A DNA stretch of 64,000 nt from Streptomyces sp. NBC_01217 (GCF_035994185.1 NZ_CP108538.1:1178001-1242000), one strand, 5' to 3'. Counted from the first letter of the stretch, positions 17,796 to 27,060 are shown. A program made the numbers and translations. The notes: a model not told the origin generated them from the sequence alone.

Positions 17796-18527
17796 ATGAG
17801 TTCCCGGCGCGTCCCCGTCCTCACCGTCATCTTCGATCTCGACGCCACGCTGGTGGACAGCGAGCCGAACTACTACGAGGCGGCGCGGCGCCTCCTGGAG
17901 CGGTACGGCGTGCCCGGCTTCACCTGGGAGCATCACACCCGGTTCATCGGGATCGGTGTCCGCGAGACGCTGGCGGTCCTGCGTGCCGAGTACCGCATCG
18001 AGGCGTCCGTCGACGAACTGGTGGCCGGTCAGGACGCTCTGTATCTGGAGCTGGCGCGGTCCTCGACCGAGGTGTTTCCCGAGATGCGGAAGTTCGTGGA
18101 GCGGCTGCGCCATGACGGCGTCGGGATGGCGGTGGCTTCGGGTTCGTCCCGGGCGGCGATCGAGGCCGTGCTCGCGGGCACGGGCCTGGACGCGTATCTG
18201 CCCGTGTACGTCTCCGCCGACGAGGTGGCGCACGGCAAACCGGAACCGGATGTGTTCCTGGAGGCGGCCCACCGCCTCGGCGCGGCGCCCGCCGACTGCG
18301 TGGTGCTGAAGGACGCGGCACCGGGCGCGGCGGCGGCGCATGCGGCGGGCATGCGCTGCATCGCGATTCCCTATGTGGCCGCGACAGCCGCCGATCCGGC
18401 GTTCGCGACGGCCGGTCTGCTCTTCGCGGGCGGGCAGCGCGCGTTCACGGCGCAGGCCGCGTACGACTGGCTGTTCCCGGGAGAAGAGCGCCGGTCCGCG
18501 TCCGTTCGGCCGGTGCCTTCTTCCTGA
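17796..18527 (+). CDS. HAD-superfamily hydrolase, phosphoglycolate-phosphatase-like
   Basis: Cytoplasmic phosphatase of 243 residues, subfamily IA with a helical cap. Motif I is FDLDATLVDSE near residue 14, with the two catalytic Asp present although the usual Gly is Ala; motif II is VASGSSRAA near 113; the Lys of motif III is in HGKPEPDVF near 148; motif IV is VLKDAAPG near 170, where a second Asp usually follows. Likely substrates are small sugar phosphates such as phosphoglycolate or beta-phosphoglucose. ATG at 17784 is an alternative start four codons earlier. Confidence 0.9.
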   Translation: MSSRRVPVLTVIFDLDATLVDSEPNYYEAARRLLERYGVPGFTWEHHTRFIGIGVRETLAVLRAEYRIEASVDELVAGQDALYLELARSSTEVFPEMRKFVERLRHDGVGMAVASGSSRAAIEAVLAGTGLDAYLPVYVSADEVAHGKPEPDVFLEAAHRLGAAPADCVVLKDAAPGAAAAHAAGMRCIAIPYVAATAADPAFATAGLLFAGGQRAFTAQAAYDWLFPGEERRSASVRPVPSS

Positions 18528-18589
18528 TCCTGCTGGTGGCGGTGAAGGCCCGGGCGACTCGGGGGGTCCTGCGGCCCGATATCCTGATC

Positions 18590-19948
18590 ATGCCGCGCGC
18601 TCCCACCCCGCCCCGATCCCGGTCGGGTCGCCGCCGTGGCAGTCGAAGCGGCCCACAATTCGAGATTGGTGCACAGGTGCTGGTAGCTGGACGGTACCGC
18701 TTGTTGTCCCCCATCGGCCGCGGCGGCATGGGTGAGGTGTGGCGCGCCTCCGACGAAGTGCTCGGCCGGGCGGTGGCCGTGAAGCTGCTGCTGGGCGATC
18801 ACGCGGACGAGTCGGCCACCGCCCGGTTCCGCCTTGAGGCGCAGACCGCGGCCCGTCTGAGCCACCCTCATCTGGTGGCCGTGTTCGACTTCGGGGCCTG
18901 GGAGAACCGCTTCTTCCTGGTGATGGAGCTCGTCGAGGGCAGAAGCCTGGGCGCCCTCCTCGCGGCCGAGGAACGCCTCGGGACCGAGCAGGTCGCCCGG
19001 ATCGCGGGCCAGGCGGCCGCGGGACTCGCCGCCGCCCATCGGCAGGGCGTCGTGCACCGTGACATCAAGCCCGGAAACCTGATGCTGGACGCCGAAGGGT
19101 CCGTCAAGATCGGCGACTTCGGCATCGCCCAGTTCGTCGACGACCCCTCCGCCGCGCTGACCACCACGGGGCAGATAGTCGGCACCAGTCTCTATCTCGC
19201 CCCGGAGCGCGCCCTTGGCCGTACGGCCGGTGCGGCATCCGACATGTACTCGCTGGGCTGTGTGATCTACCAACTCCTGCTGGGTGATCCGCCGTTCCGC
19301 TCCGACACCGCGACCGCAACGCTTTATCAGCATGTCGACACACCCCCCGTGCCGCTCGGGCAGCGGGGCGTGCAACTGTCCCCGGCCTTCGACTCTTATC
19401 TGCTGGGGCTGCTCGCGAAGCAGCCCGAGGACCGGCCCAGTGCCCAGCAGGTCGCGGACTGGTTCCAGAGCGATGCGTGGCGGGGACGGCCGGAGCCGCT
19501 GCCCATGTACGCCGCCGCGCCTCCTCCTGCCGCACCGAGTGCCCCATACGCCCCGGCGCCCGCCGCGGCCTTCGGCACGGCTCCCGCGGCTGCCTCGGCC
19601 CAGCAGGCCCAGGGCGCGGCGACGTACCGCCTTCCGCAGGCCGGCGGCCACAGACGGCGTACGGCCGACCGGTCCGCGCCCACCCGGCGGCTCACCGGCG
19701 CCCGCGAGGCGATAAGACGTCGGCCCAGGGTGGCGAGCGCCATCGCCGGTACGGTCGCCTTCCTCGCGGCCGTGTACCTGGGGATGAGCCTGTTCTCCCC
19801 GGACTCCGGCTCGGCCGGAACACCGGATACCGGTTCAACCGCGACCACCGGACCCGAGTCTCCGGCCCCCGCCCCGCCGGCGCAGAACAGCGGGGACGAG
19901 AGGGACGGCGAGGACGGCGGGGACAGCGGCGACGACGAACAGGACTGA
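18590..19948 (+). CDS. Membrane Ser/Thr protein kinase (PknB-type)
   Basis: Hanks-type kinase of about 452 residues. The glycine loop PIGRGGMGEVW, the ATP lysine in AVAVKLLLG, the catalytic HRDIKPGNLML, the metal-binding DFG and the APE motif are all intact, so it should be active. After the catalytic domain comes a Pro/Ala-rich linker of about 70 residues, a basic stretch, one membrane segment (ASAIAGTVAFLAAVYLGMSL) and a short acidic extracellular tail with no PASTA domains. The start is unsure: ATG 18590 lacks a clear ribosome-binding site, GTG 18677 would begin right at the kinase domain (LVAGRYRLL). Targets unknown. Confidence 0.88.
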   Translation: MPRAPTPPRSRSGRRRGSRSGPQFEIGAQVLVAGRYRLLSPIGRGGMGEVWRASDEVLGRAVAVKLLLGDHADESATARFRLEAQTAARLSHPHLVAVFDFGAWENRFFLVMELVEGRSLGALLAAEERLGTEQVARIAGQAAAGLAAAHRQGVVHRDIKPGNLMLDAEGSVKIGDFGIAQFVDDPSAALTTTGQIVGTSLYLAPERALGRTAGAASDMYSLGCVIYQLLLGDPPFRSDTATATLYQHVDTPPVPLGQRGVQLSPAFDSYLLGLLAKQPEDRPSAQQVADWFQSDAWRGRPEPLPMYAAAPPPAAPSAPYAPAPAAAFGTAPAAASAQQAQGAATYRLPQAGGHRRRTADRSAPTRRLTGAREAIRRRPRVASAIAGTVAFLAAVYLGMSLFSPDSGSAGTPDTGSTATTGPESPAPAPPAQNSGDERDGEDGGDSGDDEQD

Positions 19949-20117
19949 GACCGCCCCTCGCTGCTGCCCCGCCGCACCCGGATGCGCCCCGACCCGATGA
20001 CCGTACCGTCCACGCCGTGGCTCCGTCCGTCAAGCAGTCGTCAGGACCGGGGGCCGCGGCGTCAGTGGTTCGTCAACGAACACCGAGCGGCGCTCCGGCT
20101 TCCCTAGCGTCGCTGCC

Positions 20118-20681
20118 ATGGGACGACGTGATATCCGAGCCGTGCCCGGCCGGCGCACCGGCCGAGTGAGCCCTCCGCCCGATACGACCGCGTACGACCG
20201 CGGCTGGGCCCGGGACCTGCGCTTCGCGGTCCGCTGCGCCGTGACGCTCCTCGGCCTCCTCCTGGCCGTCGATGCGACGGCCGGTCATCTCACCGGGCCG
20301 CGCGCACTGTTGTGGACCGGGCTGGCGGCTCTGCTGTTCCTGGTGCTGGTGCCGCCACGGGTCAGCGCGGGGCCCGGGTGGCTGTCCTGCCGCGGCCTGC
20401 TGCGCGAACGGATCGTGCGCACCGACCGTCTGGTGTCGGCGCGCTGGTCGGACGGGGTCTCCCAGCGCCTGGTCCTCCGTGACGCGGACGGCGGCCGGGT
20501 CGAGGTCGACCCCCAGGTGTTCCTCGTCAATCCGGCGCTGTGGCACCGGCTGGACGACGACGCGCGCGGGTGTGTGCACCGCGGGACTCTGCGGTGCGGG
20601 GTGACGGCGCTGCGGCAGCTGGGCGACCGGATCGACCGCCGGACCGCGCGTACGGTGTTCACGATCTCCGGCCTGGAGTAG
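20118..20681 (+). CDS. Small membrane protein, PH-like C-terminus (hypothetical)
   Basis: Protein of up to 187 residues that I cannot assign to a named family. Two hydrophobic segments lie near residues 38-55 and 62-82 (RALLWTGLAALLFLVLV). The remaining 100 residues resemble a bacterial PH-like domain in pattern: short alternating strands with WLSCRGLLRERIVRTDRLVSARW and RLVLRDADGGRVEVD. The first ATG gives a basic N-terminus; GTG at 20166 would shorten it by 16 residues, and neither has a good ribosome-binding site. Neighbours give no functional clue. Confidence 0.65.
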   Translation: MGRRDIRAVPGRRTGRVSPPPDTTAYDRGWARDLRFAVRCAVTLLGLLLAVDATAGHLTGPRALLWTGLAALLFLVLVPPRVSAGPGWLSCRGLLRERIVRTDRLVSARWSDGVSQRLVLRDADGGRVEVDPQVFLVNPALWHRLDDDARGCVHRGTLRCGVTALRQLGDRIDRRTARTVFTISGLE

Positions 20682-20910
20682 CCGCCCCGCACACCGGGTT
20701 GTTGCGCGATCCCACCAGCGCGGCTTGACCAGACTTGCCAACTCCCCCGGCAGCCCTCGCAGTTCATTGACGGGTCCATGACGACGTGTGAGTGTTCGGT
20801 CGCTCGATCACGGACGCCGGTGTCGAGGGCGGCCTGCGAGGGCCGATGCAGGTGCGTCACCGTATGCCGGTTGCCCGTGATCGAGGCCCCCCTCGAATCA
20901 AGGAGCCTCG

Positions 20911-23607
20911 ATGAAACGCAGACCGATGACGGCCGGGACGACCCTGGCCGTCCTCGCCGGAATGCTGGTCGCCGTCAGCGGCCAGTCAGCATCTGCCGAA
21001 CCGTCTCCGCCCGCTCCCCCCGCCCCGAAAGCGTTGTCGGCCGCGGTCTCGGCGGCCGACCGGGCCGCCGCCAGTGGTCTGGACACCCTGGCGAAGGGCC
21101 CCGATGAGCAGTACGAGCGGCAGATGGTGACCCCGTGGGTCAAGGGTCTGTACTCCGTCGCATACCGGCGCACCTACCGCGGGCTGCCGGTCGTCGGCGG
21201 GGACGCCGTCGTGGTGGCCGACTCCAGGGGCCGGATACGCGGCACCCAGTCGGCGGTGCCCCGGCGGATCAACGTGCCGACCACACCGACCGTTTCCGCC
21301 CGGGCGGCCGAGGCGACCGCCCGCAAGAAGCTCGCCGATGTGCAGCGGGTGGACTCGCGCCGCCTGGTCGTGCGCGCCACGGAGAAGACCTCCCGGCTGG
21401 CCTGGGAGACGGTGCTCACCGGGCGCAGCGCCAAGACCCCCAGCCGTCTGCACGTCTTCGTCGACGCGGGCAACGGCAAGGTGCTCGACAGCTACGACGA
21501 CGTCAAGGCGGGTACCGGCAACAGCCAGTGGAACGGTCCGTCGCCACTGGCCATCGACACCACCGCGTCGGGCAGCAGCTACTCGCTGCGCGACCCGAAC
21601 CGGCCGGGCCTGAGCTGCGCCGACTACAGCACGGGCAGTGTCTTCAGCAAGCCGAGCGACTCCTGGGGCACCGGCAGCGCCTCCAGCAAGGAGACCGGCT
21701 GCGTCGACGTGATGTGGGCGGCGCAGCACGAATGGAACATGCTGCGGGACTGGCTGGGCCGCAACGGACACGACGGCAACGGCCGCAGCTGGCCGGTGGA
21801 GGTCGGGCTGAACGACGTCAACGCGTACTGGGACGGCTCCTCGGTCTCCATCGGCCACAACAACGCCAATCGGTGGATCGCCGCGATGGACGTGGTGGGC
21901 CATGAGTTCGGCCACGGCATCGACCAGTACACGCCGGGCGGCGCCGACAACGAGTCCGGTCTCGGCGAGGCCACCGGCGACATCATGGGCGCTCTGACCG
22001 AGGCGTACACCAATGAGCCCGCCCCCTACGACGACCCGGACTACACCGTCGGCGAGAAGGTCGACCTGGTCGGCGACGGGCCGATCCGGATCATGTACGA
22101 CCCGGGGCAGACCGGCGACCCGAACTGCTACAGCTCCTCCATACCCAACACCGAGGAGCACGCGGCGGCCGGTCCGCTGAACCACTGGTTCTATCTGCTG
22201 GCCGAGGGCTCGAACCCGGGCGGCGGCAGGCCGTCCAGCCCGACGTGCAACAGCTCCCCGGTCACCGGTGTCGGCATCCGGAGCGCCGGCAAGGTCTTCT
22301 ACGGCGGCATGCTGCTCAAGACGAGCGGTATGCCCTACAAGCGCTACCGCACGGCCACGCTCACCGCCGCCAAGAACCTCGACACCACCTGTGTGCTGTT
22401 CAACCGGACCAAGTCCGCGTGGGATGCCATCAGCGTCCCCGCCCAGAGCGGCGACCCGGCCTGCACACCCAGCGGCAACAACGACTTCACCCTCTCCCTG
22501 GACCCGGCGTCCGGCTCCGTGAGGCCGGGCGACTCGGTGACGGCCACGGTGCGGACATCGGTCAGCTCCGGGAGTGCGCAGACGGTGAACCTGACGGCGA
22601 GCGGTCTGCCCAGCGGCGTGAGTGCGTCCTTCAGCCCGTCGTCGGTGCAGTCCGGAGCGTCCTCGGCGATGACCGTCTCCGCTTCGTCGGGCGCCGCGCC
22701 CGGTGCGTACACCTTCACGGTGAAGGGTGACGGCACCCAGAGCCACACCGCCCAGTACACGCTGACCGTCGACAACGGCGGCGATCCCGGTGGCGACGCA
22801 CCCGACATCAGTGTCGCCGAAGTGCAGTCCCACCTGGCACAGCTGAACACCATCGCCTCGCAGAACGGCGGCAACCGCCGGTCCGGCAGCGCCGGTTACA
22901 CGGCCTCGGTCGCCTATGTGAAGGGCAAGCTGCAGGCGGCCGGCTACACCGTCAGCGAGCAGACCTGCACCAGCTGCACCTACCGCGGCAACAATCTGAT
23001 CGCCGACTGGCCGGGCGGCCCCTCCGACCAGACCGTGATGTTCGGCGCCCACCTCGACGGCGTCGCGGCCGGACCCGGGATCAATGACAACGGCTCGGGT
23101 TCCGCGACGCTGCTGGAGAACGCGCTCGCCCTGGCCCGGCAGAACCCGACGATGACCAAGCACGTCCGCTTCGCGTGGTGGAACGGCGAGGAGCAGGGGC
23201 TGCAGGGTTCGCAGTACTACGTGGGACAGCTCACCAGCGCCCAGCGCGGCTCCATCAAGGCGTACTACAACTTCGACATGGTCGCCTCGACCAACGCGGG
23301 CTACTTCATCAACAACGTCGGCTCGGCGACCTCGGCCCCGATGAAGGAGTACTGGGACTCGCTGAACCTCGCGCCGGAGGAGAACGTCGAGGGCCAGGGG
23401 CGGTCCGACGACTACTCCTTCCAGCAGGGCGGCATTCCCACCTCCGGATACGCGACGGGAGCCTCCGACACCAAGTCGTCGGCGCAGGCGGCCAAGTGGG
23501 GCGGTACGGCGGGCCGGTCGTACGACCCCTGCTACCACCAGTCCTGCGACACCACGAGCAACATCAACGCGACGGCGCTCGACCGCAGTGCCGACGGTGT
23601 CGCGTAA
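20911..23607 (+). CDS. Secreted M4 (thermolysin) - Ig-like - M28 aminopeptidase fusion
   Basis: Exported zinc protease of 898 residues with two complete catalytic modules. A signal peptide (residues 1-30) and FTP propeptide are followed by a thermolysin-type M4 domain: HEFGH at 331-335 supplies two zinc His and the catalytic Glu, and the Glu in [11 protein letters not shown] near 353 is the third ligand; LNHWF near 423 carries the second catalytic His. A linker of about 100 residues shows Ig-like Ser/Thr-rich strands. From about residue 635 an M28 aminopeptidase follows: GAHLDGV (His near 714), [21 protein letters not shown] and CYHQSCDT give the five ligands of a two-zinc site. Strong AAGGAG six bases before the ATG. 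Endo- and exopeptidase in one chain suits complete degradation of extracellular protein. Confidence 0.92.
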   Translation: MKRRPMTAGTTLAVLAGMLVAVSGQSASAEPSPPAPPAPKALSAAVSAADRAAASGLDTLAKGPDEQYERQMVTPWVKGLYSVAYRRTYRGLPVVGGDAVVVADSRGRIRGTQSAVPRRINVPTTPTVSARAAEATARKKLADVQRVDSRRLVVRATEKTSRLAWETVLTGRSAKTPSRLHVFVDAGNGKVLDSYDDVKAGTGNSQWNGPSPLAIDTTASGSSYSLRDPNRPGLSCADYSTGSVFSKPSDSWGTGSASSKETGCVDVMWAAQHEWNMLRDWLGRNGHDGNGRSWPVEVGLNDVNAYWDGSSVSIGHNNANRWIAAMDVVGHEFGHGIDQYTPGGADNESGLGEATGDIMGALTEAYTNEPAPYDDPDYTVGEKVDLVGDGPIRIMYDPGQTGDPNCYSSSIPNTEEHAAAGPLNHWFYLLAEGSNPGGGRPSSPTCNSSPVTGVGIRSAGKVFYGGMLLKTSGMPYKRYRTATLTAAKNLDTTCVLFNRTKSAWDAISVPAQSGDPACTPSGNNDFTLSLDPASGSVRPGDSVTATVRTSVSSGSAQTVNLTASGLPSGVSASFSPSSVQSGASSAMTVSASSGAAPGAYTFTVKGDGTQSHTAQYTLTVDNGGDPGGDAPDISVAEVQSHLAQLNTIASQNGGNRRSGSAGYTASVAYVKGKLQAAGYTVSEQTCTSCTYRGNNLIADWPGGPSDQTVMFGAHLDGVAAGPGINDNGSGSATLLENALALARQNPTMTKHVRFAWWNGEEQGLQGSQYYVGQLTSAQRGSIKAYYNFDMVASTNAGYFINNVGSATSAPMKEYWDSLNLAPEENVEGQGRSDDYSFQQGGIPTSGYATGASDTKSSAQAAKWGGTAGRSYDPCYHQSCDTTSNINATALDRSADGVA

Positions 23608-23803
23608 CACGTTCACCGTGAAGCTGGGCACCAGAACGCTCGCGACGTACTCAAACAGGGACGCCACGGACTCCTACGTCCAGAGGACCTTCGACGTCGG
23701 CGCGTTCGCCGGCCAGACGGTCACCCTCGGATTCGCCAGCAGTGAGGACGCCTATCTGCAGACCAGCTTCGTCGTGGACGACGTGACACTGAACGCAAGC
23801 TGA
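23608..23803 (+). pseudogene. Out-of-frame C-terminal domain fragment of the protease
   Basis: Directly after the stop of the M4-M28 protease, a different frame encodes about 63 residues with strong G/C third positions ending in AGQTVTLGF, LQTSFVVDD and VTLNAS. This pattern is the last third of a beta-sandwich domain often found at the C-terminus of secreted Streptomyces peptidases. It has no credible ribosome-binding site (the only ATG, 23588, lies inside the protease gene). The likely history is an internal deletion of the first two thirds of the domain with a frame change, leaving the protease without its usual C-terminal domain. Confidence 0.6.
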
Positions 23804-23824
23804 TCTAACGTCAGGAAGAAACCG

Positions 23825-23852
23825 GGCGGGGCGTGTACGCACACGCTCCGCC
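23825..23852. terminator. Hairpin between convergent genes
   Basis: GGCGGGGCGTGT pairs with ACACGCTCCGCC (one mismatch) around an ACGC loop, between the protease and the convergent XRE-type regulator gene. Confidence 0.65.
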
Positions 23853-23860
23853 GCGGTGCG

Positions 23861-25294
23861 TCAGCGGACGAGGGCCGCCAGCCGTCGGGTGAAGTCGTCG
23901 GTCTCCGGCCGGTTCGCGTACAGGGACGCCAACCGGCTGTGCAGACCGCGCAGTTCCTGGCCCAGCAGCGTCGAGGCGGTCACCTCGGTGGTGTCCAGTA
24001 CGGGTTCGGCGATGGCGATCGCCGCCTGCGGATCCCGGGCGCAGGCATGGGCGTCGGCCATCCGCACCAGGAACAGCATCCGTGTCGAGTGCATCCCTGG
24101 AGGAAGCAGACCCAGTGCGGTACGGGTCGCAGCGACGGCGCGCAGCGCCAGCCTGCGGTCCCCGGTCGACGCGGCGAGGTCCCGCAGGGCCCCGGCGGCG
24201 CCGGACTCCACCCGCAGACGCACGGAGCCGACGGACAGCCAGGGCGCCTCCGTCTCGTCCTGCTCACCGGCCCGGCCCATCTGTGACCAGGCACGGTCGA
24301 TGTGGTCCAGGGTCTGCCGCGCGTCACCCCGTACCGCGTGTCCGCGCGCCAGATACAGATCGCTCAGGGCGCCCGCCCAGTGACGGCCCGCGGCCGCCTG
24401 CCGGATCGCGGCTCCGTAGGCGAGGGCGGAGGGCCCGTCGCCCTCCAGCCGTGCGAGGGTGCTCATGTCGCCGAGTGCGGCCACCTCCGTGCCGACATGA
24501 CCGGCCAGCCCAGCCCAGACCAGTGACCGGTCGAGCCAGGCCATCGCTGTCGCGTTGCGGCCCCACAGCAGCCGCAGGCATCCGGCCGACTGCGCGTACT
24601 CGGCCGCGAGCGGCGCGAGTTGGCGTTGGTACGGCGCCGCGGGCAGGGCCATCCAGCGGAGCATCGCGTGCAGGGTGCGCTCGACGACGACGGTCGCTCC
24701 CGGCCAGGCGCGCTCCTCGTCGGCCCGCTGGCAGACGGCGAGCAGTACCGTCAGGGCGTGCACGGTGTCGATGTCCAGCGGCGGGCGGGAGACGGCGGCC
24801 GGGCCCAGGGCGCAGAAGGCCGTATGCAGGGCGATGACATCGGAGAGTACGGGAACGGCGCAGCCGTCACGGCGGTGCACCGGACACACCAGCCCATAGG
24901 TGGGCAGGCTCGTGGGCGGAACGGTGTCCGGGGGCAGCATCGAGAGCAGGGCGCCGCCCGCGGGCTCGCCGGGCAGCGGGCACGCCCGTGCGGTGGCCGC
25001 AGCGGGCCGTGCTCCCCCGCTCTCCTCGGGCCCTTCGGCCTCCGCCGCCTCGCAGGCGTCGAGGAGGTCTCCGCCGGCCGCCGGCAGCTCGTCCAGCCTG
25101 TGGGCGAGCGGCAGCGGTGTCCTGCGGGTGCCGTGCTCCAGCTTGCTGATGGCGGTGTGGTCGTAGCCGACACGGGCGCCCACCTGGGCCTGGGTGAGCC
25201 CGGCGCGCCTGCGCCACTGACGTAATCGGGTTCCGAAGGCTGTCCACGCCTCTGCGGTACGGACGTCCGGCAGAGGGTTCATGCCCTCGGTCAC
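23861..25294 (-). CDS. XRE-family transcriptional regulator with helical repeat C-terminus
   Basis: Protein of 477 residues with a Cro/CI-type helix-turn-helix at about residues 18-70 (LRQWRRRAGLTQAQVGARVG, then HTAISKLEHGTR). The remaining 400 residues are Ala/Leu-rich helices in TPR-like arrangement (for example DLYLARGHAVRGDARQTLDHI), as in the large actinobacterial XRE regulators that sense small peptides or ligands by a TPR domain. The frame starts at a GTG; an ATG four codons later is equally possible. Forty-five bases upstream of the start is a nine-copy heptamer repeat, and a possible 31-residue peptide gene is divergent. Function of the regulon unknown. Confidence 0.85.
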   Translation of the reverse strand: MTEGMNPLPDVRTAEAWTAFGTRLRQWRRRAGLTQAQVGARVGYDHTAISKLEHGTRRTPLPLAHRLDELPAAGGDLLDACEAAEAEGPEESGGARPAAATARACPLPGEPAGGALLSMLPPDTVPPTSLPTYGLVCPVHRRDGCAVPVLSDVIALHTAFCALGPAAVSRPPLDIDTVHALTVLLAVCQRADEERAWPGATVVVERTLHAMLRWMALPAAPYQRQLAPLAAEYAQSAGCLRLLWGRNATAMAWLDRSLVWAGLAGHVGTEVAALGDMSTLARLEGDGPSALAYGAAIRQAAAGRHWAGALSDLYLARGHAVRGDARQTLDHIDRAWSQMGRAGEQDETEAPWLSVGSVRLRVESGAAGALRDLAASTGDRRLALRAVAATRTALGLLPPGMHSTRMLFLVRMADAHACARDPQAAIAIAEPVLDTTEVTASTLLGQELRGLHSRLASLYANRPETDDFTRRLAALVR

Positions 25295-25338
25295 CCGGAA
25301 CCCCGCGGAGCCCCGCCGGATGCCCCAGCCGTGCCGCG

Positions 25339-25401
25339 CTCATGGCTCATGGCTCATAGCTCATAGCTCATAGCTCATAGCTCATAGCTCATAGCTCATA
25401 G
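25339..25401 (-). repeat. Nine-copy heptamer tandem repeat CTCATAG
   Basis: Sixty-three bases consist of nine head-to-tail heptamers: two CTCATGG followed by seven exact CTCATAG. The array lies 45 bases upstream of the XRE regulator start. On the regulator's strand the unit reads CTATGAG, and every 21 bases this forms ATG-AGC-TAT-GAG-CTA-TGA, a five-codon mini-frame with its own start and stop. Length changes by slippage would alter leader length or promoter spacing. Confidence 0.97.
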
Positions 25402-25662
25402 CCGGAGGATAGCGAGCGCGTGTGCGCATGTCCCCGGTGCGACGGAAAGATGGCGCCTTCACGCTCCTTCGCACGCCTTGCCGTGCTTTCCCGCGTGTTC
25501 CGCCTGATTCTCGGACCTTCCCGCGTTTTCCCGGCATCTTCCCCTCATCCGTCTGGCCGACTGCGTAACACTCCTGCGCAGTCGGCCGGTTGAGCGGGCC
25601 GGAGCCGCATGAAGGGGCAACCCGCGGGGCATATGACCGGTGACCGACAGGAGGTGGTGGCA

Positions 25663-25758
25663 ATGGGCCGCATCAAGATCGTCCGACGTCCGCAACTGCC
25701 CTCCCGGCCGCCGCCCCTCGATCTGCGCACCCCTTCCGGCCGCCCGTTGCCCTACTGA
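25663..25758 (+). CDS. Candidate 31-residue peptide gene
   Basis: A short frame of 31 codons starts at an ATG preceded by the very strong site AGGAGGTGG and ends at a TGA. The peptide begins MGRIKIVRRPQLPSRPPP, ends GRPLPY, is basic (eight Arg/Lys) and very rich in Pro, with no membrane segment or signal peptide. Third positions of its codons are mostly G or C. It lies between the divergent XRE regulator and the DUF3048 lipoprotein. I do not recognise it. It may be a regulatory or signalling peptide, perhaps seen by the TPR-type XRE regulator, or a leader peptide of the downstream gene; evidence is the ribosome-binding site only. Confidence 0.45.
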   Translation: MGRIKIVRRPQLPSRPPPLDLRTPSGRPLPY

Positions 25759-25905
25759 GCACGGGCCCGCCGGGACCGGGCGCGAGCCGCCCGCCCCGCT
25801 CCTGGGAACCCCTGAGGCGTCCATCTGCGTGATGATGGACGAAGAGCCGTCGCGGCGAGCGGCAGAAGCCGGATCGTCGCGTCGGCCGACTCGGAAGGGG
25901 CGGCC

Positions 25906-26871
25906 ATGCGCGCATCCGGGACCAAGAGGCCGGCCGCGGCATCACTGGCCACGCTGGCGGTGCTCATCGCGGCAGCGGTGGGCTGCCAGAGCGGCGGCGG
26001 GGAAACAGCTCCTTCCCCGAGCCGCTCCACTCCGTCCACGACGTCCTCGGGACCACGCGCCCATGTCCTCGCCGTCAAGATCGACAACGTCGGCCCCGCA
26101 CGGCCGCAGACCGGGCTCGACAAGGCGGACATCGTCTACGTGGAGCAGGTGGAGGCCGGTCTCAGCCGCATCCTCGCCGCCTATTCGTCCAGGATGCCGC
26201 CCGTCGTCGGCCCGGTACGCAGCGCTCGCGAGACGGACCTGGAGCTGCTGCGCCAGTTCGACCGGCCGACGCTCGCCTTCTCCGGCGCCCAGGCCAAGCT
26301 CCTCCCGGCCATAGAGGCGGCACCGCTGAACCCGCTGCCGCCGACGGCGGACCCCGGCGCGTACTTCCGTGGCAGCGACCGGGCGGCGCCGCACAACCTC
26401 TATCTGCGCCCCGGGAAGACACCGCACGCCACCACCGGCGTGAACGCCGCCGAGGACATCGGGCTGCGCTTCGCGGCCCCGCCCCCGGGCGGCAGGCCCC
26501 TCGCCGGACACACGGTCCGGTATCCGGCGGCCCGCTTCGCCTTCACCTGGTCCGCCGACCGGCACAGGTGGCTGGTGGACATGGACGGCACACCGGCCCG
26601 TACGTCCGACGGAGCCCGGCTCGGGGCGGCCGATGTGATCGTGCAGTACGTGACCGTGCATCCCTCGCTCTATCAGGACCGGTGGGGCAGCACCTCCCCG
26701 TACACCGAGACCGTGGGCTCGGGCTCCGCCCTCGTGCTGCGCAACGGCAAGGGGTACGACGTGCGTTGGTCGCGGCCGACCGCCGATTCCACGACCTCCT
26801 TCACCACCCCTGACGGCAAGCGGATGACCTTCGCTCCCGGCCAGGTCTGGATCGTCTTCGCCTCGAAGTGA
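25906..26871 (+). CDS. DUF3048 (YerB-like) lipoprotein
   Basis: Exported lipoprotein of 321 residues. The signal peptide ends in the lipobox AAVGC with Cys near residue 27, then a Ser/Thr/Pro-rich spacer. The body has the two DUF3048 halves: VLAVKIDNVGPARPQTGLDKADIVYVE, followed by the conserved GPVRSARETDLELL region, and a C-terminal half ending DGKRMTFAPGQVWIVF. Bacillus YerB is the named relative and its function is unknown; the fold is thought to be envelope-associated. ATG with GGAAGGGG six bases upstream. Confidence 0.9.
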   Translation: MRASGTKRPAAASLATLAVLIAAAVGCQSGGGETAPSPSRSTPSTTSSGPRAHVLAVKIDNVGPARPQTGLDKADIVYVEQVEAGLSRILAAYSSRMPPVVGPVRSARETDLELLRQFDRPTLAFSGAQAKLLPAIEAAPLNPLPPTADPGAYFRGSDRAAPHNLYLRPGKTPHATTGVNAAEDIGLRFAAPPPGGRPLAGHTVRYPAARFAFTWSADRHRWLVDMDGTPARTSDGARLGAADVIVQYVTVHPSLYQDRWGSTSPYTETVGSGSALVLRNGKGYDVRWSRPTADSTTSFTTPDGKRMTFAPGQVWIVFASK

Positions 26872-26882
26872 CCACGGACCGT

Positions 26883-27060
26883 CTACGTCGCGTCGGGTGC
26901 GTGGGTGAAGTCCCGGATGATCTGCGCGAGCCTCGTCGGCCGGTCCAGGGGGATGAGGGTGCAGCTGTCCTAGATCTCGACCAGCCGCCCCTTGGGGAGG
27001 AGTTCGGCCAGGCGGCACGTCGCAGCGAGATGTCGAGGAGACCGTTGCCCGGTGAGCCGT
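26883..27060 (-). pseudogene. Remnant of an alpha/beta hydrolase gene
   Basis: Read on the minus strand, this stretch encodes RLAELLPKGRLVEI, an in-frame TAG at 26970, then DSCTLIPLDRPTRLAQIIRDF and a stop at 26883. It closely resembles the C-terminus of alpha/beta-fold hydrolases (typical VEIPDSYTLIPLDRP), with the usual Pro codon replaced by the stop. Further upstream the match changes frame near 27025 and then fades. Only about the last 50 codons survive, with one nonsense mutation and a probable frameshift. Nothing else was seen in the 379-base gap between the flanking genes. Confidence 0.55.

Noticed and set aside
20986..23667. Open minus-strand frame of 893 codons
   Set aside because: Antisense of the M4-M28 protease; Val/Gly/Arg-rich and without any recognisable domain.
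25339..25401. Heptamer array considered as CRISPR
   Set aside because: Units are seven bases with no spacers and there are no cas genes.
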